Assembly (NCBI GenBank): GCA_023394955.1
Contig: JAEWZY010000076.1
Coordinates: forward strand, 24,512-88,511
Reading direction: 5' to 3'
Length of the DNA stretch: 64,000 nt
Source: Bacillota bacterium
GTDB lineage: Bacteria > Bacillota > UBA4882 > UBA8346
The translations under genes and the position numbers were made by a program. The notes beneath the pieces were generated by a model, which had not been told where the DNA came from, did not search any database, and was given only the letters and a program-made list of their open reading frames with translations. The first letter of the stretch is position 1; each line of letters opens with the position of its first letter. Below, piece by piece: positions 51,732-60,347 of the stretch.

Positions 51732-52385
51732 ATGTTAATCTCAACCCAACGAACCCTCGCTCTTCGCTGCCCTTTATGCGGTAGATTGGAATTCAATCTA
51801 ATCTCATGGTTTGATTTTTCAGGTAAAGACCCGGTTCGCATCCAATGTAAATGCGGGTTCAACAAATTGATTATCAGCCCCAAAAGTAATTACCATGATT
51901 TTTATTTTCAAGTACCCTGTTTAATCTGTGATGAAGTACATATTATAAGGTTTTCAAAAGCTGAATTATGGGGTAAAATTAATTTGGTGCTTCGTTGCAC
52001 TACAAATGGGCAAGAATTAGGTTATATTGGGACTGAATCTTCAATTGAAAAATTAATTAATCAAAAACGCGATGATCTGGATAGTGTCATCAATAACCTT
52101 GGATTTGACGATTATTTTACCAATCCCCAAGTAATGTATGAGATCTTAAACCATCTCCATCAATTAGCCGACTCAAATCAGTTATTTTGTCTCTGTGGGA
52201 ACAATCAAATTGATATCGAAGTTTTCCCTGAAAAACTGGAATTACATTGTTCTTTTTGCCAGAGCTTACATATTATTTATGCAGAAACCGTTGAAGATCT
52301 TCAAATAGTTAAGGAAACGAGGGAAGTAGCTTTAACTGAAAAAGGTTTCTCAAGTTTTGATTCGAGTAAAGTCCATCCAATCTAG
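51732..52385 (+). CDS. Zinc-ribbon-like hypothetical protein upstream of rho
   Basis: 217 residues. Three cysteine-pair sets suggest zinc ribbons: LRCPLCGRLEF with IQCKCGFNKLII, VPCLICDEVHIIRF, and LFCLCGNNQIDIEVF with LHCSFCQSLHIIYAE. No catalytic domain or membrane segment is visible. I do not know a named function. Its place just before rho, separated by about 480 bases, may not be functional. A nucleic-acid-binding or structural role is possible. Confidence 0.8.
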   Translation: MLISTQRTLALRCPLCGRLEFNLISWFDFSGKDPVRIQCKCGFNKLIISPKSNYHDFYFQVPCLICDEVHIIRFSKAELWGKINLVLRCTTNGQELGYIGTESSIEKLINQKRDDLDSVINNLGFDDYFTNPQVMYEILNHLHQLADSNQLFCLCGNNQIDIEVFPEKLELHCSFCQSLHIIYAETVEDLQIVKETREVALTEKGFSSFDSSKVHPI

Positions 52386-52868
52386 TTTAATATTGGAGGT
52401 CCTACCACCATTATTCACCTTAGGCCATTTCATTCATCCCATCAAACCGTTAAAATTCCAAAAATAATGAAAATGTAATTTATTAAGGACGTTATCTTAA
52501 TGTTGAAAAAGCGTACTTAATTTTGTTATGTTTTTAATCGCGATTTATTGAGTATTAACTTGAGGTCTTTATGTGGGTGTTAAGCGGCGCTCGAATCGTA
52601 ATCGGGTTTTGGATTTCCGTTTTTTGATTACGATTATGGCGCACGAATACGGTTTAATGTGGTCTCATTTTCTAGCCGCCCATCCCGGTTGGCCGGGGCA
52701 CATGAAAGGATGAAAATAAGTCTAGCCTTCGCGTCTCGATGGCAAAACCAATTAGCCATAAAGACACAGAGAAAGAAATGGATAAGTCCAAAGTGTTTTC
52801 TGAGCACTATGATAAAAATACAACTATAAATTTTTGCGATAATTGCGCAATTAAGGGAGGATTACAGG
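52386..52868 (+). other. Long leader region upstream of rho with a stem-loop
   Basis: 483 bases without a gene. AATCGTAATC (52594-52603) pairs with GATTACGATT (52626-52635), extended by GCGC on each side, giving a stem over 52587-52642. A 12-bp palindrome, AATTGCGCAATT (52841-52852), lies just before the rho ribosome site. rho genes are often controlled by transcript termination in the leader, so this may be regulatory. No T tract follows the stem. Confidence 0.5.
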
Positions 52869-54155
52869 ATGCAATTGGCTGAATTGGAAGAAAAGACTCT
52901 GCAAGAACTGCAGGATATGGCCAAAGAGCTGAATATCGAGCATATTGCTAACTTTCGAAAGCGGGAATTAATCTTCGAAATGTTAAAAGTTCTGGCGATC
53001 AAGGAAGGATTGATTTTTTCTCAAGGTATTTTAGAGATTTTACCAGATGGTTTCGGTTTTTTAAGAGTTGAGGAATTTAGTCCGGGCCCGGAAGATATTT
53101 ACGTTTCGGCCTCACAAATTAGGCGTTTTAACTTGAAAACCGGTGATATGATATCTGGGCAGGTACGCCCCCCAAAGGATAACGAAAGATACTTTGCTTT
53201 ACTGAAAGTCCAAGCGGTTAATATGGCCGACCCTGATACGCTTAAATTCCGCACCCATTTTGAGGAATTCACCCCGATTTACCCCAATGAACGAATACGT
53301 CTGGAGACTACTTCCAAAGAAACCGCAATGCGGATCGTCGATATTATGGCTCCTATAGGAAAAGGGCAACGGGGTATGATTGTTGCTCCTCCCAAAGCTG
53401 GAAAAACCACTCTCTTAAAGAAGATTGCCAATAGCATCACCACCAATCACCCAGAGATTGAGTTAATCGTTTTATTAATTGACGAACGCCCGGAAGAAGT
53501 GACGGATATGTCCCGTTCCGTTAAAGGTTCAGTGGTGAGTTCCACTTTTGACCTTCCATCGGAAAACCATGTCCGGGTGGCTGAGTTAGTTTTAGAACGG
53601 GCGAAACGGTTAGTGGAAACCGGGAAAGATGTGATAATCTTGTTAGACTCAATTACCCGCTTGGCCAGGGCTTATAACCTGGTAGAACCACCAAGCGGAC
53701 GAACTCTTTCCGGCGGTGTCGATCCGAGCGCGCTTCATAAGCCAAAGCGATTTTTCGGAGCAGCGCGTAAAGTAGAAGAAGGCGGTAGTTTAACTATTAT
53801 GGCGACTGCCTTGGTAGAGACCGGGTCGCGTATGGATGAAGTCATTTTTGAAGAATTTAAAGGAACGGGCAATATGGAACTGCATTTGGACCGAAAGTTA
53901 GCGGATCGCCGTATTTTCCCAGCCATCGATATCAATCGTTCCGGAACGCGTAAAGAAGAACTGTTGCTCAAACCGGAAGAACTTGAATGTGTTTGGGTTT
54001 TACGGAAGTTGTTAGGATCATTAGGCCCGGCTGAAACAACCGAACTATTGTTGGAACGTTTAAACCATACTAAATCCAATGATGAGCTCAGGGAATTGAT
54101 CATGACTTCTTCTTTTGCCGAGAATGTATTGAAAAAAAGGAATCAGGAACATTGA
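52869..54155 (+). CDS. rho: Transcription termination factor Rho
   Basis: 428 residues. The N-terminal helical domain (LEEKTLQELQDMAKELNIEHIANFRKRELIFEML) is followed by the RNA-binding OB fold (GILEILPDGFGFLR). The ATPase core has Walker A VAPPKAGKTTLLKKIA, Walker B VIILLDSITRLARAYN and the R-loop region FEEFKGTGNMELHLDRKLADRRIFPAIDI. It is a hexameric RNA helicase that ends transcription. Length is normal. It begins after AAGGGAGG. Confidence 0.98.
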   Translation: MQLAELEEKTLQELQDMAKELNIEHIANFRKRELIFEMLKVLAIKEGLIFSQGILEILPDGFGFLRVEEFSPGPEDIYVSASQIRRFNLKTGDMISGQVRPPKDNERYFALLKVQAVNMADPDTLKFRTHFEEFTPIYPNERIRLETTSKETAMRIVDIMAPIGKGQRGMIVAPPKAGKTTLLKKIANSITTNHPEIELIVLLIDERPEEVTDMSRSVKGSVVSSTFDLPSENHVRVAELVLERAKRLVETGKDVIILLDSITRLARAYNLVEPPSGRTLSGGVDPSALHKPKRFFGAARKVEEGGSLTIMATALVETGSRMDEVIFEEFKGTGNMELHLDRKLADRRIFPAIDINRSGTRKEELLLKPEELECVWVLRKLLGSLGPAETTELLLERLNHTKSNDELRELIMTSSFAENVLKKRNQEH

Positions 54156-54352
54156 ACGTTATGTATTCTTTGCGAGTGGAATGGGCCGCGTTGGACATGT
54201 TATTGTTGGTCGGGCAAGGGAGTCGGGTATATCAAAGGACTTTATGGTATACATAATAGTCACGTTAGCGTAAGAAGTAATTAGTCGAGATGGTTGGAAT
54301 ATAATATCAATTGAATGGTAACGTTTAGCGCATAATAATAATTTTTTTGGTA

Positions 54353-54415
54353 TATAATTCCAGATTTAACTCCTGCAGGTAGTGGAAAACTACTTTCAGG
54401 AGTATTTTTATTTTT
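54353..54415 (+). terminator. Terminator in the leader of the M23 peptidase gene (possible attenuator)
   Basis: ACTCCTG (54369-54375) pairs with CAGGAGT (54397-54403), with an inner GTAGT/ACTAC stem, followed by ATTTTTATTTTT. The ribosome site of the peptidase starts only a few bases later, so its transcript must pass through this terminator. A TATAAT at 54353-54358, with an upstream TG, could start such a leader. Confidence 0.75.
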
Positions 54416-54427
54416 GGAGGAGATAGA

Positions 54428-55336
54428 TTGGAAATAAGGATAATTCCAAAGTCAATTCAAATTATGCGTAATAAAAGCCGTTTTTTGTTAATGGCGCCTT
54501 TGATTTTGTCCTTGTTATTAGCGGGAAAAATGAGTGGGGCCCCTTCTAATGGAAAATCAAGTAAGGGAATGGACGAAGTTTTTAAATTCCAGACAAGCAT
54601 TGTAACAAAAGCCTTACTACAGACAGGATTTAGTGTTCATCTTTTGAGAAGAAATGAAACCCTATATCGTTTGAGTCAAAATTACTTTGTATCAGTGGAG
54701 TCACTGATTAAGGTTAACCGGATTACTAATCCCCGCTCTATTTCAGTGGGGAAAAAGCTTTATATTCCGCCAGTAGATTACCATTCTGGACGGCTAAAAG
54801 AATATCCGGCCATGCCTGGGGATATGGTGGAAGGGTTAATCGCTCGCTTTGGTTTGGAACTTTGGCAGTTTACAAGGATAAATCCGGGATTGGCGAAATC
54901 GGTTCTAAAAGAAGGAACGGTCCTGTTTTTGCCTACTAAGGAGGTTAATCAGTTATCATACCCGGGAAGAACTATTAGCATAATTAGGCCGGTAAGGGGG
55001 AGGCTCACTTCCCGGTTTGGTAAAAGGTGGGGAAGAATGCATACAGGAATTGATTTGGCTGCGCCGACAGGGACTCCGGTTAAGGCCGCGGCTTCGGGAC
55101 GGGTGATTTTTACTGGATGGAACGGAGGGTATGGCCGATTGATCAAGATCGAACATGGGAATTACCAAACAAATTATGGACATCTTTCCAAGATAAAGGT
55201 TAATGTAGGCAGTTATGTTCAAAAAGGAGATTTAATCGGTTTAGTAGGGTCAACCGGCCGTGCTTACGGAAGTCACCTTCATTTCGAAATAGAAACCGAA
55301 GGTAAAAAGGTGGACCCATTAATTTATCTTAGGTAG
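54428..55336 (+). CDS. LysM-M23 peptidase (cell-wall endopeptidase)
   Basis: 302 residues from a TTG with GGAGGAGA before it. After a signal or anchor (FLLMAPLILSLLLAG) there is a LysM domain at about 75-120 (VHLLRRNETLYRLSQNYFVSVESLIKVNRI), then a second, weaker LysM-like stretch. The C-terminal M23 domain has RFGKRWGRMHTGIDLAAPTGTPV with the metal His and Asp, and GHLHFEIE-like GSHLHFEIETEGKKVDPLIYL with HxH. It should cut peptidoglycan cross-links at the cell surface. It is a single gene between rho and ctsR. Confidence 0.93.
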   Translation: MEIRIIPKSIQIMRNKSRFLLMAPLILSLLLAGKMSGAPSNGKSSKGMDEVFKFQTSIVTKALLQTGFSVHLLRRNETLYRLSQNYFVSVESLIKVNRITNPRSISVGKKLYIPPVDYHSGRLKEYPAMPGDMVEGLIARFGLELWQFTRINPGLAKSVLKEGTVLFLPTKEVNQLSYPGRTISIIRPVRGRLTSRFGKRWGRMHTGIDLAAPTGTPVKAAASGRVIFTGWNGGYGRLIKIEHGNYQTNYGHLSKIKVNVGSYVQKGDLIGLVGSTGRAYGSHLHFEIETEGKKVDPLIYLR

Positions 55337-55401
55337 AAATAAGGTGAAAAATAAAGTGTGGAAGAGGATGAATAAAATTCTTTACGATAAAAGTAAAATT
55401 T

Positions 55402-55433
55402 GGGAAGGTAGTGATTTGACCTTCCCTTGTTTT
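55402..55433 (+). terminator. Terminator after the M23 peptidase, overlapping the ctsR promoter
   Basis: GGGAAGGT (55402-55409) pairs with ACCTTCCC (55419-55426), followed by TTGTTTTTT. The T tract also supplies the -35 box of the ctsR promoter. Confidence 0.85.
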
Positions 55434-55455
55434 TTAAAATAAAAAGATGTACAAT
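55427..55455 (+). promoter_or_regulatory. Promoter of the ctsR operon
   Basis: TTGTTT (55427-55432), 17 bases, TACAAT (55450-55455), directly followed by the CtsR operator. Confidence 0.65.
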
Positions 55456-55457
55456 AA

Positions 55458-55474
55458 GGTCAGAAAAGGTCAGA
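55458..55474 (+). promoter_or_regulatory. CtsR operator
   Basis: GGTCAGA, AAA, GGTCAGA: a direct heptad repeat with 3-base spacing, one base per heptad away from the known CtsR consensus (GTCAAA-type heptads). It lies at the expected transcription start, so CtsR should repress its own operon. Confidence 0.88.
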
Positions 55475-55483
55475 GGTGTAGGA

Positions 55484-55945
55484 ATGGGTAATTTGGCTGA
55501 CTTAATTGAACAGTACCTTAGGGCGATCTTAGCCCAACAGAACATGGTGGAACTCCAAAGAAGAGAGTTAGCTAAAATGTTTCGTTGCGCTCCATCGCAA
55601 ATTAATTATGTATTAGATACCAGGTTTAACTTTGATCAAGGGTATATCATTGAAAGTAAGCGGGGCGGCGGGGGCTATATCCGAATAACTCATCTTCAAT
55701 GGCAAACACCAAGGAGTTTACCGGAGTTAGTAGATAGTTTGGTACCTGAAAAAGTTGAGCGAGAGGAAGTTGATACAATTCTGAACCGATTGGTTAAAGA
55801 AGGAGTAGTAGGGTCTGAAAAGGCTCAGTTAATATTATTATTAATGGATAGAGAGTTAGATGATTTGCCTGATGAATATGGCGGCTATTTACGGTCCAAA
55901 TTCATCAAAACCCTCTCGATCGCAATGGGAAGTACGGTTGAATAA
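55484..55945 (+). CDS. ctsR: Heat-shock repressor CtsR
   Basis: 153 residues from the ATG at 55484; an open frame to 55427 runs back through the operator and is not used. MGNLADLIEQYLRAILAQQNMVELQRRELAKMFRCAPSQINYVLDTRF is the winged-helix part, and ESKRGGGGYIRI is the conserved wing that contacts DNA. The C-terminal part binds McsB/ClpC. It represses clp genes at normal temperature. First gene of ctsR-mcsA-mcsB-clpC. Confidence 0.97.
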   Translation: MGNLADLIEQYLRAILAQQNMVELQRRELAKMFRCAPSQINYVLDTRFNFDQGYIIESKRGGGGYIRITHLQWQTPRSLPELVDSLVPEKVEREEVDTILNRLVKEGVVGSEKAQLILLLMDRELDDLPDEYGGYLRSKFIKTLSIAMGSTVE

Positions 55946-55965
55946 AGGGAATAGGAGTGAGTACA

Positions 55966-56478
55966 GTGCTTTGTCAAAATTGCCAACAACGTCCGGCTAC
56001 GGTACATTTGACCAAAATTATTAATTTTGCCAAAACCGAGATGCATCTTTGCGAGGTCTGCGCAAAAACAGCCGGCAATGAATTGGGGATTATTTTTGGG
56101 ACCAATTTTACTTTCCAGAATTTAATCGCTGGCTTATTAGGAGATTCAAGTCTTGAATTAGACCAACAACCTAGTATTGGCAGGGAGTTGAGTTGCCAAA
56201 ATTGCGGTTTGCCTTTTTCTGATTTTAAAAATACCGGGTTACTTGGTTGTGGTGAATGTTACCGGCATTTTAAAACGGGGTTGGATCCTTTATTAAAAAA
56301 GGTCCACGGCAGCATTGCCCATGTTGGGAAAGTACCTCGCCGGACCGGCGGCAAGGTCAGAATCAAGAAAGAAATTCAGGATCTTCGCAATCAATTGCAA
56401 CATGCCGTTCATAAAGAAGACTATGAACAGGCGGCGAATCTCCGGGATAAGATCCGCCAATTAGAGAAGGAATTATAA
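55966..56478 (+). CDS. mcsA: McsA, activator of protein arginine kinase
   Basis: 170 residues from the GTG at 55966, which gives the usual MLCQNC start with AGGAG eight bases before it; a GTG at 55957 is also possible. Two zinc-binding sets are visible: CQNCQQRPATVHLTKI with CEVCAK, and CQNCGLPFSDFKNTGLLGCGECYRHF. The C-terminus has a UVR motif (EIQDLRNQLQHAVHKEDYEQAANLRDKIRQLEKEL). It stimulates McsB and links it to ClpC. Confidence 0.95.
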   Translation: MLCQNCQQRPATVHLTKIINFAKTEMHLCEVCAKTAGNELGIIFGTNFTFQNLIAGLLGDSSLELDQQPSIGRELSCQNCGLPFSDFKNTGLLGCGECYRHFKTGLDPLLKKVHGSIAHVGKVPRRTGGKVRIKKEIQDLRNQLQHAVHKEDYEQAANLRDKIRQLEKEL

Positions 56479-56491
56479 AGGAGGACCGGAG

Positions 56492-57562
56492 ATGAATAAT
56501 CATAATATATCTAATAATATATTACCAGTTTGGGTCGGAAAGGCAAATGTCTCAAATGATATTGTAATCAGTAGCAGAATTCGATTGGCTCGAAACTTGA
56601 AAGGAATAGCTTTTCCAAATTATGCGGATGAAAAACAATTAGCTACTGTTAACGGAGAGGTGCTCCAGGCTTTACAGGTAAAAACCAATATTGGGCCTTT
56701 GTATCCTCTTCAAATAGAAGAATTGTCCCCTGCCGATCGGGTAGTATTAGTGGAAAAGCACCTTTGTAGCCCGCAATTCATCGAACAACCTCATCTAAGA
56801 ATGCTGGTTGTCAACGAAGAGCAGACTATCAGTATAATGGTAAATGAAGAAGACCATTTACGAATCCAGACTATTACTCCGGGTTTCTCCTTAGAGGAAG
56901 CTTTATCCATGGCTAATCAGGTTGATGATTATTTGGAACAAAGTTTGGATTATTGTTTCGATGAATGCTGCGGCTATCTGACAACTTGCCCGACTAACGC
57001 CGGGACAGGGATTAGGGCTTCGGTAATGCTGCATTTACCAGCTTTGGCCATGGTGGAACAGTTGAAAAAAGTATTGTCTGCTTTGACCCATATTGGAATC
57101 AACATTCGGGGCTTTTACGGCGAAGGCACTGAATCGTTGGGCGATATTTATCAGATTTCCAATCAAGTTACCTTGGGACAATCTGAAGAAGATTTGACCA
57201 ATAATTTAAAGAGCATCTGTCGTCAGGTAATAGAGCAGGAACGAGCGGTGCGGGAGGCGTTACGGAAAGAGTCCAAATTGCAATTGGAAGACCGGCTTTG
57301 TCGTTCTTACGGTTTGCTTTCTAACGTCCGAATTATATCATCACAGGAAGCATTGAAATTATTATCGGATGTTAAATTAGGGGCGGAGTTGGGTATACTT
57401 CCGGATGTAAATAGTCAGTTCGTCACGGAATTAATGTTTTTAACCAGAGCGTCTTTAATTCAAAAATTAATAGGAAAAGAGGTTTCTTCCGCAGAACGGG
57501 ACATTTATCGCGCTAAAATTATCCGGGAAGGACTTCAAAGAAAAAGCGGAGGTGAGGGATGA
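56492..57562 (+). CDS. mcsB: Protein arginine kinase McsB
   Basis: 356 residues of the guanidino-kinase fold. VISSRIRLARNLKGIAFPNYA at the N-terminus and CCGYLTTCPTNAGTGIRASVMLHLPAL in the catalytic domain are diagnostic. GFYGEGTESLGDIYQISNQVTLGQSEEDL completes the active site. It phosphorylates arginines on CtsR and on damaged proteins, marking them for ClpCP. It overlaps clpC by four bases. Confidence 0.97.
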   Translation: MNNHNISNNILPVWVGKANVSNDIVISSRIRLARNLKGIAFPNYADEKQLATVNGEVLQALQVKTNIGPLYPLQIEELSPADRVVLVEKHLCSPQFIEQPHLRMLVVNEEQTISIMVNEEDHLRIQTITPGFSLEEALSMANQVDDYLEQSLDYCFDECCGYLTTCPTNAGTGIRASVMLHLPALAMVEQLKKVLSALTHIGINIRGFYGEGTESLGDIYQISNQVTLGQSEEDLTNNLKSICRQVIEQERAVREALRKESKLQLEDRLCRSYGLLSNVRIISSQEALKLLSDVKLGAELGILPDVNSQFVTELMFLTRASLIQKLIGKEVSSAERDIYRAKIIREGLQRKSGGEG

Positions 57563-60021
57563 TGTTCGAAAGATTTACGGAACGCGCGCGAAAAGTGGTT
57601 TATTTAGCCCAGCAGGAAGCAGCGCGACTTGGGCATAATGTGGTTGGCACCGAACACTTACTCTTAGGATTGGCCGTCGAGGGAGAAGGAGTAGCGGCTA
57701 AAGCATTGGAAGTAATTAACGTAAGCTTGGAACGGATCCGGCAAGAGGTTGAAAAGATCATTGGCAGCGGAGAAACAAATCCTTTTGGAGAAATTCCGTT
57801 TACCCCCAGGGCGAAACGGGTTTTGGAATTGGCTGTTGATGAGGGACGGCAAATGGGACATAATTACGTAGGCACCGAGCATATTCTTTTGGGGTTAATT
57901 CGTGAGGGAGAAGGTGTAGCTGCACAGGTTTTAAAGAACTTAGGGGCTGATCTGGATAAAGTCCGTAAGCAAGTAATTACCCTTTTAGGAGGAGGAGCTA
58001 ATGTGTTTTCAGGGCAGGCGAATCAAGCCAAAGGGGCTAACCGGACCCAAACCCTGAATCAATTTGGAAGAGACCTTACCGATTTGGCTAAAATCGGTAA
58101 ACTCGATCCGGTAATTGGACGCGACAACGAGATCGAAAGGGTAATTCAAGTTTTATCACGCCGGACTAAAAATAACCCGGTCCTCATCGGTGAGCCTGGG
58201 GTGGGTAAAACTGCTGTTGCAGAAGGGTTAGCCCAAAAAATCATTAACGGGAATGTGCCTGAAACTCTGAGAAACAAACGGGTGGTAACCCTTGATCTGG
58301 GGGCGATGGTAGCAGGTTCAAAGTACCGGGGCGAATTTGAAGAACGTTTAAAAAAAGTGATGGAGGAGATTCGCAATTCCGGAGATGTTATTCTGTTCAT
58401 CGATGAATTGCATACCTTAATCGGGGCCGGAGCCGCTGAGGGCGCTATTGACGCCGCTAATATTTTAAAACCGGCTTTAGCCCGCGGGGAAATGCAATGT
58501 ATTGGAGCAACCACACTAGATGAGTATCGAAAACATGTAGAAAAGGACGCGGCCTTAGAACGGAGGTTCCAACCGATTATGGTCGGCGAACCTACTATCG
58601 AAGAGACCAAGTTGATCTTAAGAGGCTTGAGAGATCGCTATGAAGCACATCATCGGGTAAAGATTACCGATGAGGCGATTGACGCCGCGGTCCAGCTTTC
58701 CAATAGATATATTACAGACCGTTTTTTGCCGGATAAAGCGATTGACCTTATCGATGAAGCTGCTTCACGAGTGCGGCTTCGGACTACGATTACGCCGCCG
58801 GACTTAAAAGAATTAGAGGATCAAGTCGGTAAGTTACAACAAGAGAAAGAAGCTGCCATCAAAAACGAAGAATTTGAAAAAGCAGCCAAATTAAGAGATG
58901 AGGAGCAGAAACTCCGCCAACAACTGGATAATTCGGTCAACGATTGGAAAAACAAAAGAGGTAAATCAGAACCGAATGTGGGCGAGGAAGAAATTTCCCA
59001 TGTGGTCTCCAGTTGGACTGGGATACCAGTCGCCAAACTGCAGCAGGAAGAGACGGAGCGGCTTCTGAAATTGGAGGAGTCACTTCATCAAAGGGTTATT
59101 GGGCAGAATGAAGCGGTTGAGGCCGTATCGCGAGCGGTGCGCAGGGCCAGAGCCGGATTGAAAGACCCGAAGCGGCCGATTGGTTCATTCATCTTTTTGG
59201 GGCCGACTGGCGTAGGTAAAACCGAGTTGGCGAAAGCGTTGGCTGAATCGTTATTCGGTGATGAAAATGCGATGATCAGGATCGATATGTCCGAATATAT
59301 GGAAAGGCACACTGTTTCGCGATTGGTTGGAGCTCCTCCCGGATATGTAGGTTATGATGAAGGTGGACAATTGACCGAGCGGGTAAGAAGGAAGCCTTAT
59401 GCAGTTGTTTTATTAGATGAAATTGAAAAAGCTCATCCCGAGGTCTTTAATGTCTTACTACAAGTGCTGGAAGACGGTAGGTTGACCGATGCTCACGGGA
59501 GAATGGTAGATTTCAAAAACACAGTGATGATTATGACTTCAAATGTAGGCGCCAACTTAATCGAGCATTCTGCCGGAATAGGATTTCAAGCCGGGGTTGA
59601 GGACGATTCCGATAGCAACTATCAAAAAATGAAAGATAAGGTCCTTGATGAATTGAAACGCACCTTCCGGCCGGAATTTTTAAACCGAATCGATGAGGTA
59701 ATCGTTTTCCACGCTTTGAACCGTGAAGAGATCAAGTCCATTGTTGACCTGATGGTCAAACCAGTAGCCCAGCAGTTACAAGAGAAGGGAATCACTTTGG
59801 AATTAACTGAAGAAGCTAAAGAACTGTTGGCTAAGGATGGCTTTGATCCGACTTTTGGGGCCCGTCCGTTACGTCGTTCGGTGCAACGGTTTATTGAGAA
59901 CCCTCTATCGGAAGAGTTATTAAAAGGGGCGTTGGATTCAGGTTCAATAGTTAAGGCATTAGTCAAGGATGGACAGATAGTATTTGAAACGGTTGGAAGG
60001 AAAGAAAAGTCAATTCATTAA
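57559..60021 (+). CDS. clpC: AAA+ unfoldase ClpC
   Basis: 820 residues. The N-terminal Clp_N repeats (FTERARKVVYLAQQEAARLGHNVVGTEHLLLGL and a second copy) are followed by AAA module 1 with Walker A GEPGVGKT and Walker B VILFIDELHTLIGAGAAEG. A middle domain with a UVR-like stretch (IKNEEFEKAAKLRDEEQKLR) leads to AAA module 2 with GPTGVGKTELAKALAE and VVLLDEIEKAHPEVFNVLLQ. It unfolds arginine-phosphorylated proteins for ClpP. It is the last gene of the operon; radA/disA do not follow here as they do in some Firmicutes. Confidence 0.98.
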   Translation: MMFERFTERARKVVYLAQQEAARLGHNVVGTEHLLLGLAVEGEGVAAKALEVINVSLERIRQEVEKIIGSGETNPFGEIPFTPRAKRVLELAVDEGRQMGHNYVGTEHILLGLIREGEGVAAQVLKNLGADLDKVRKQVITLLGGGANVFSGQANQAKGANRTQTLNQFGRDLTDLAKIGKLDPVIGRDNEIERVIQVLSRRTKNNPVLIGEPGVGKTAVAEGLAQKIINGNVPETLRNKRVVTLDLGAMVAGSKYRGEFEERLKKVMEEIRNSGDVILFIDELHTLIGAGAAEGAIDAANILKPALARGEMQCIGATTLDEYRKHVEKDAALERRFQPIMVGEPTIEETKLILRGLRDRYEAHHRVKITDEAIDAAVQLSNRYITDRFLPDKAIDLIDEAASRVRLRTTITPPDLKELEDQVGKLQQEKEAAIKNEEFEKAAKLRDEEQKLRQQLDNSVNDWKNKRGKSEPNVGEEEISHVVSSWTGIPVAKLQQEETERLLKLEESLHQRVIGQNEAVEAVSRAVRRARAGLKDPKRPIGSFIFLGPTGVGKTELAKALAESLFGDENAMIRIDMSEYMERHTVSRLVGAPPGYVGYDEGGQLTERVRRKPYAVVLLDEIEKAHPEVFNVLLQVLEDGRLTDAHGRMVDFKNTVMIMTSNVGANLIEHSAGIGFQAGVEDDSDSNYQKMKDKVLDELKRTFRPEFLNRIDEVIVFHALNREEIKSIVDLMVKPVAQQLQEKGITLELTEEAKELLAKDGFDPTFGARPLRRSVQRFIENPLSEELLKGALDSGSIVKALVKDGQIVFETVGRKEKSIH

Positions 60022-60060
60022 AGTGTTTTTTAATCAAACAATACTGTTCACTTACAGTTC

Positions 60061-60106
60061 AAACTCTCATAAAAGCGACGATACCATGTCGCTTTTATGA
60101 GAGTTT
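60061..60106 (+). repeat. 19-bp perfect inverted repeat downstream of clpC
   Basis: 60061-60079 is exactly complementary to 60088-60106, with an 8-base loop. It probably terminates or protects the heat-shock transcript, but it lacks a T tract on either side. Confidence 0.8.
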
Positions 60107-60246
60107 GTGAAGAGATAAAAAATGTAAAAATCGAGGTAAACATTTGGTTAATAATCTTGCGCCATATAATTGAGGGTGTTATAATATTGAATGTTAATTG
60201 TGAAAACAAGAACAAACGATCCAAATCGTTTTTTTAAAGGGAAAGT

Positions 60247-60264
60247 TTGTGCAATTTTTCACAA
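60247..60264 (+). promoter_or_regulatory. Rex-like operator 1
   Basis: TTGTGCAATTTTTCACAA matches the Rex consensus TTGTGAA-N4-TTCACAA with one mismatch. It overlaps the -35 region of a likely promoter whose -10 is TATAAA at 60271-60276. Confidence 0.75.
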
Positions 60265-60279
60265 ATTTATTATAAATGT

Positions 60280-60297
60280 TTGTGAAATAAATCACAA
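60280..60297 (+). promoter_or_regulatory. Rex-like operator 2
   Basis: TTGTGAAATAAATCACAA matches the Rex consensus with one mismatch. Its centre is 33 bases from that of operator 1, about three helical turns, and it sits just after the probable -10 box. Confidence 0.75.
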
Positions 60298-60347
60298 AAG
60301 TTAAATTCTGTAAGAAAGCAATTTATATTTGGAAAGGGGACCAAACA

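Noticed and set aside
54156..54427. c-di-AMP (ydaO-type) riboswitch before the cell-wall peptidase
   Set aside because: Such riboswitches often precede wall hydrolases, but the conserved blocks are not present and the leader from the likely start is only about 60 bases.
58146..58610. Long open frame on the minus strand within clpC
   Set aside because: It is the mirror of a highly biased coding sequence, has no ribosome site and no recognisable product. The same holds for other long antisense frames in carB, rho and the aconitase homologue.
60247..60297. Crp operators (TGTGA-N6-TCACA)
   Set aside because: The half-sites also fit Crp, but the flanking T and A, the Firmicutes context and the NADH-linked hydrogenase favour Rex. 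Not excluded without finding the regulators.
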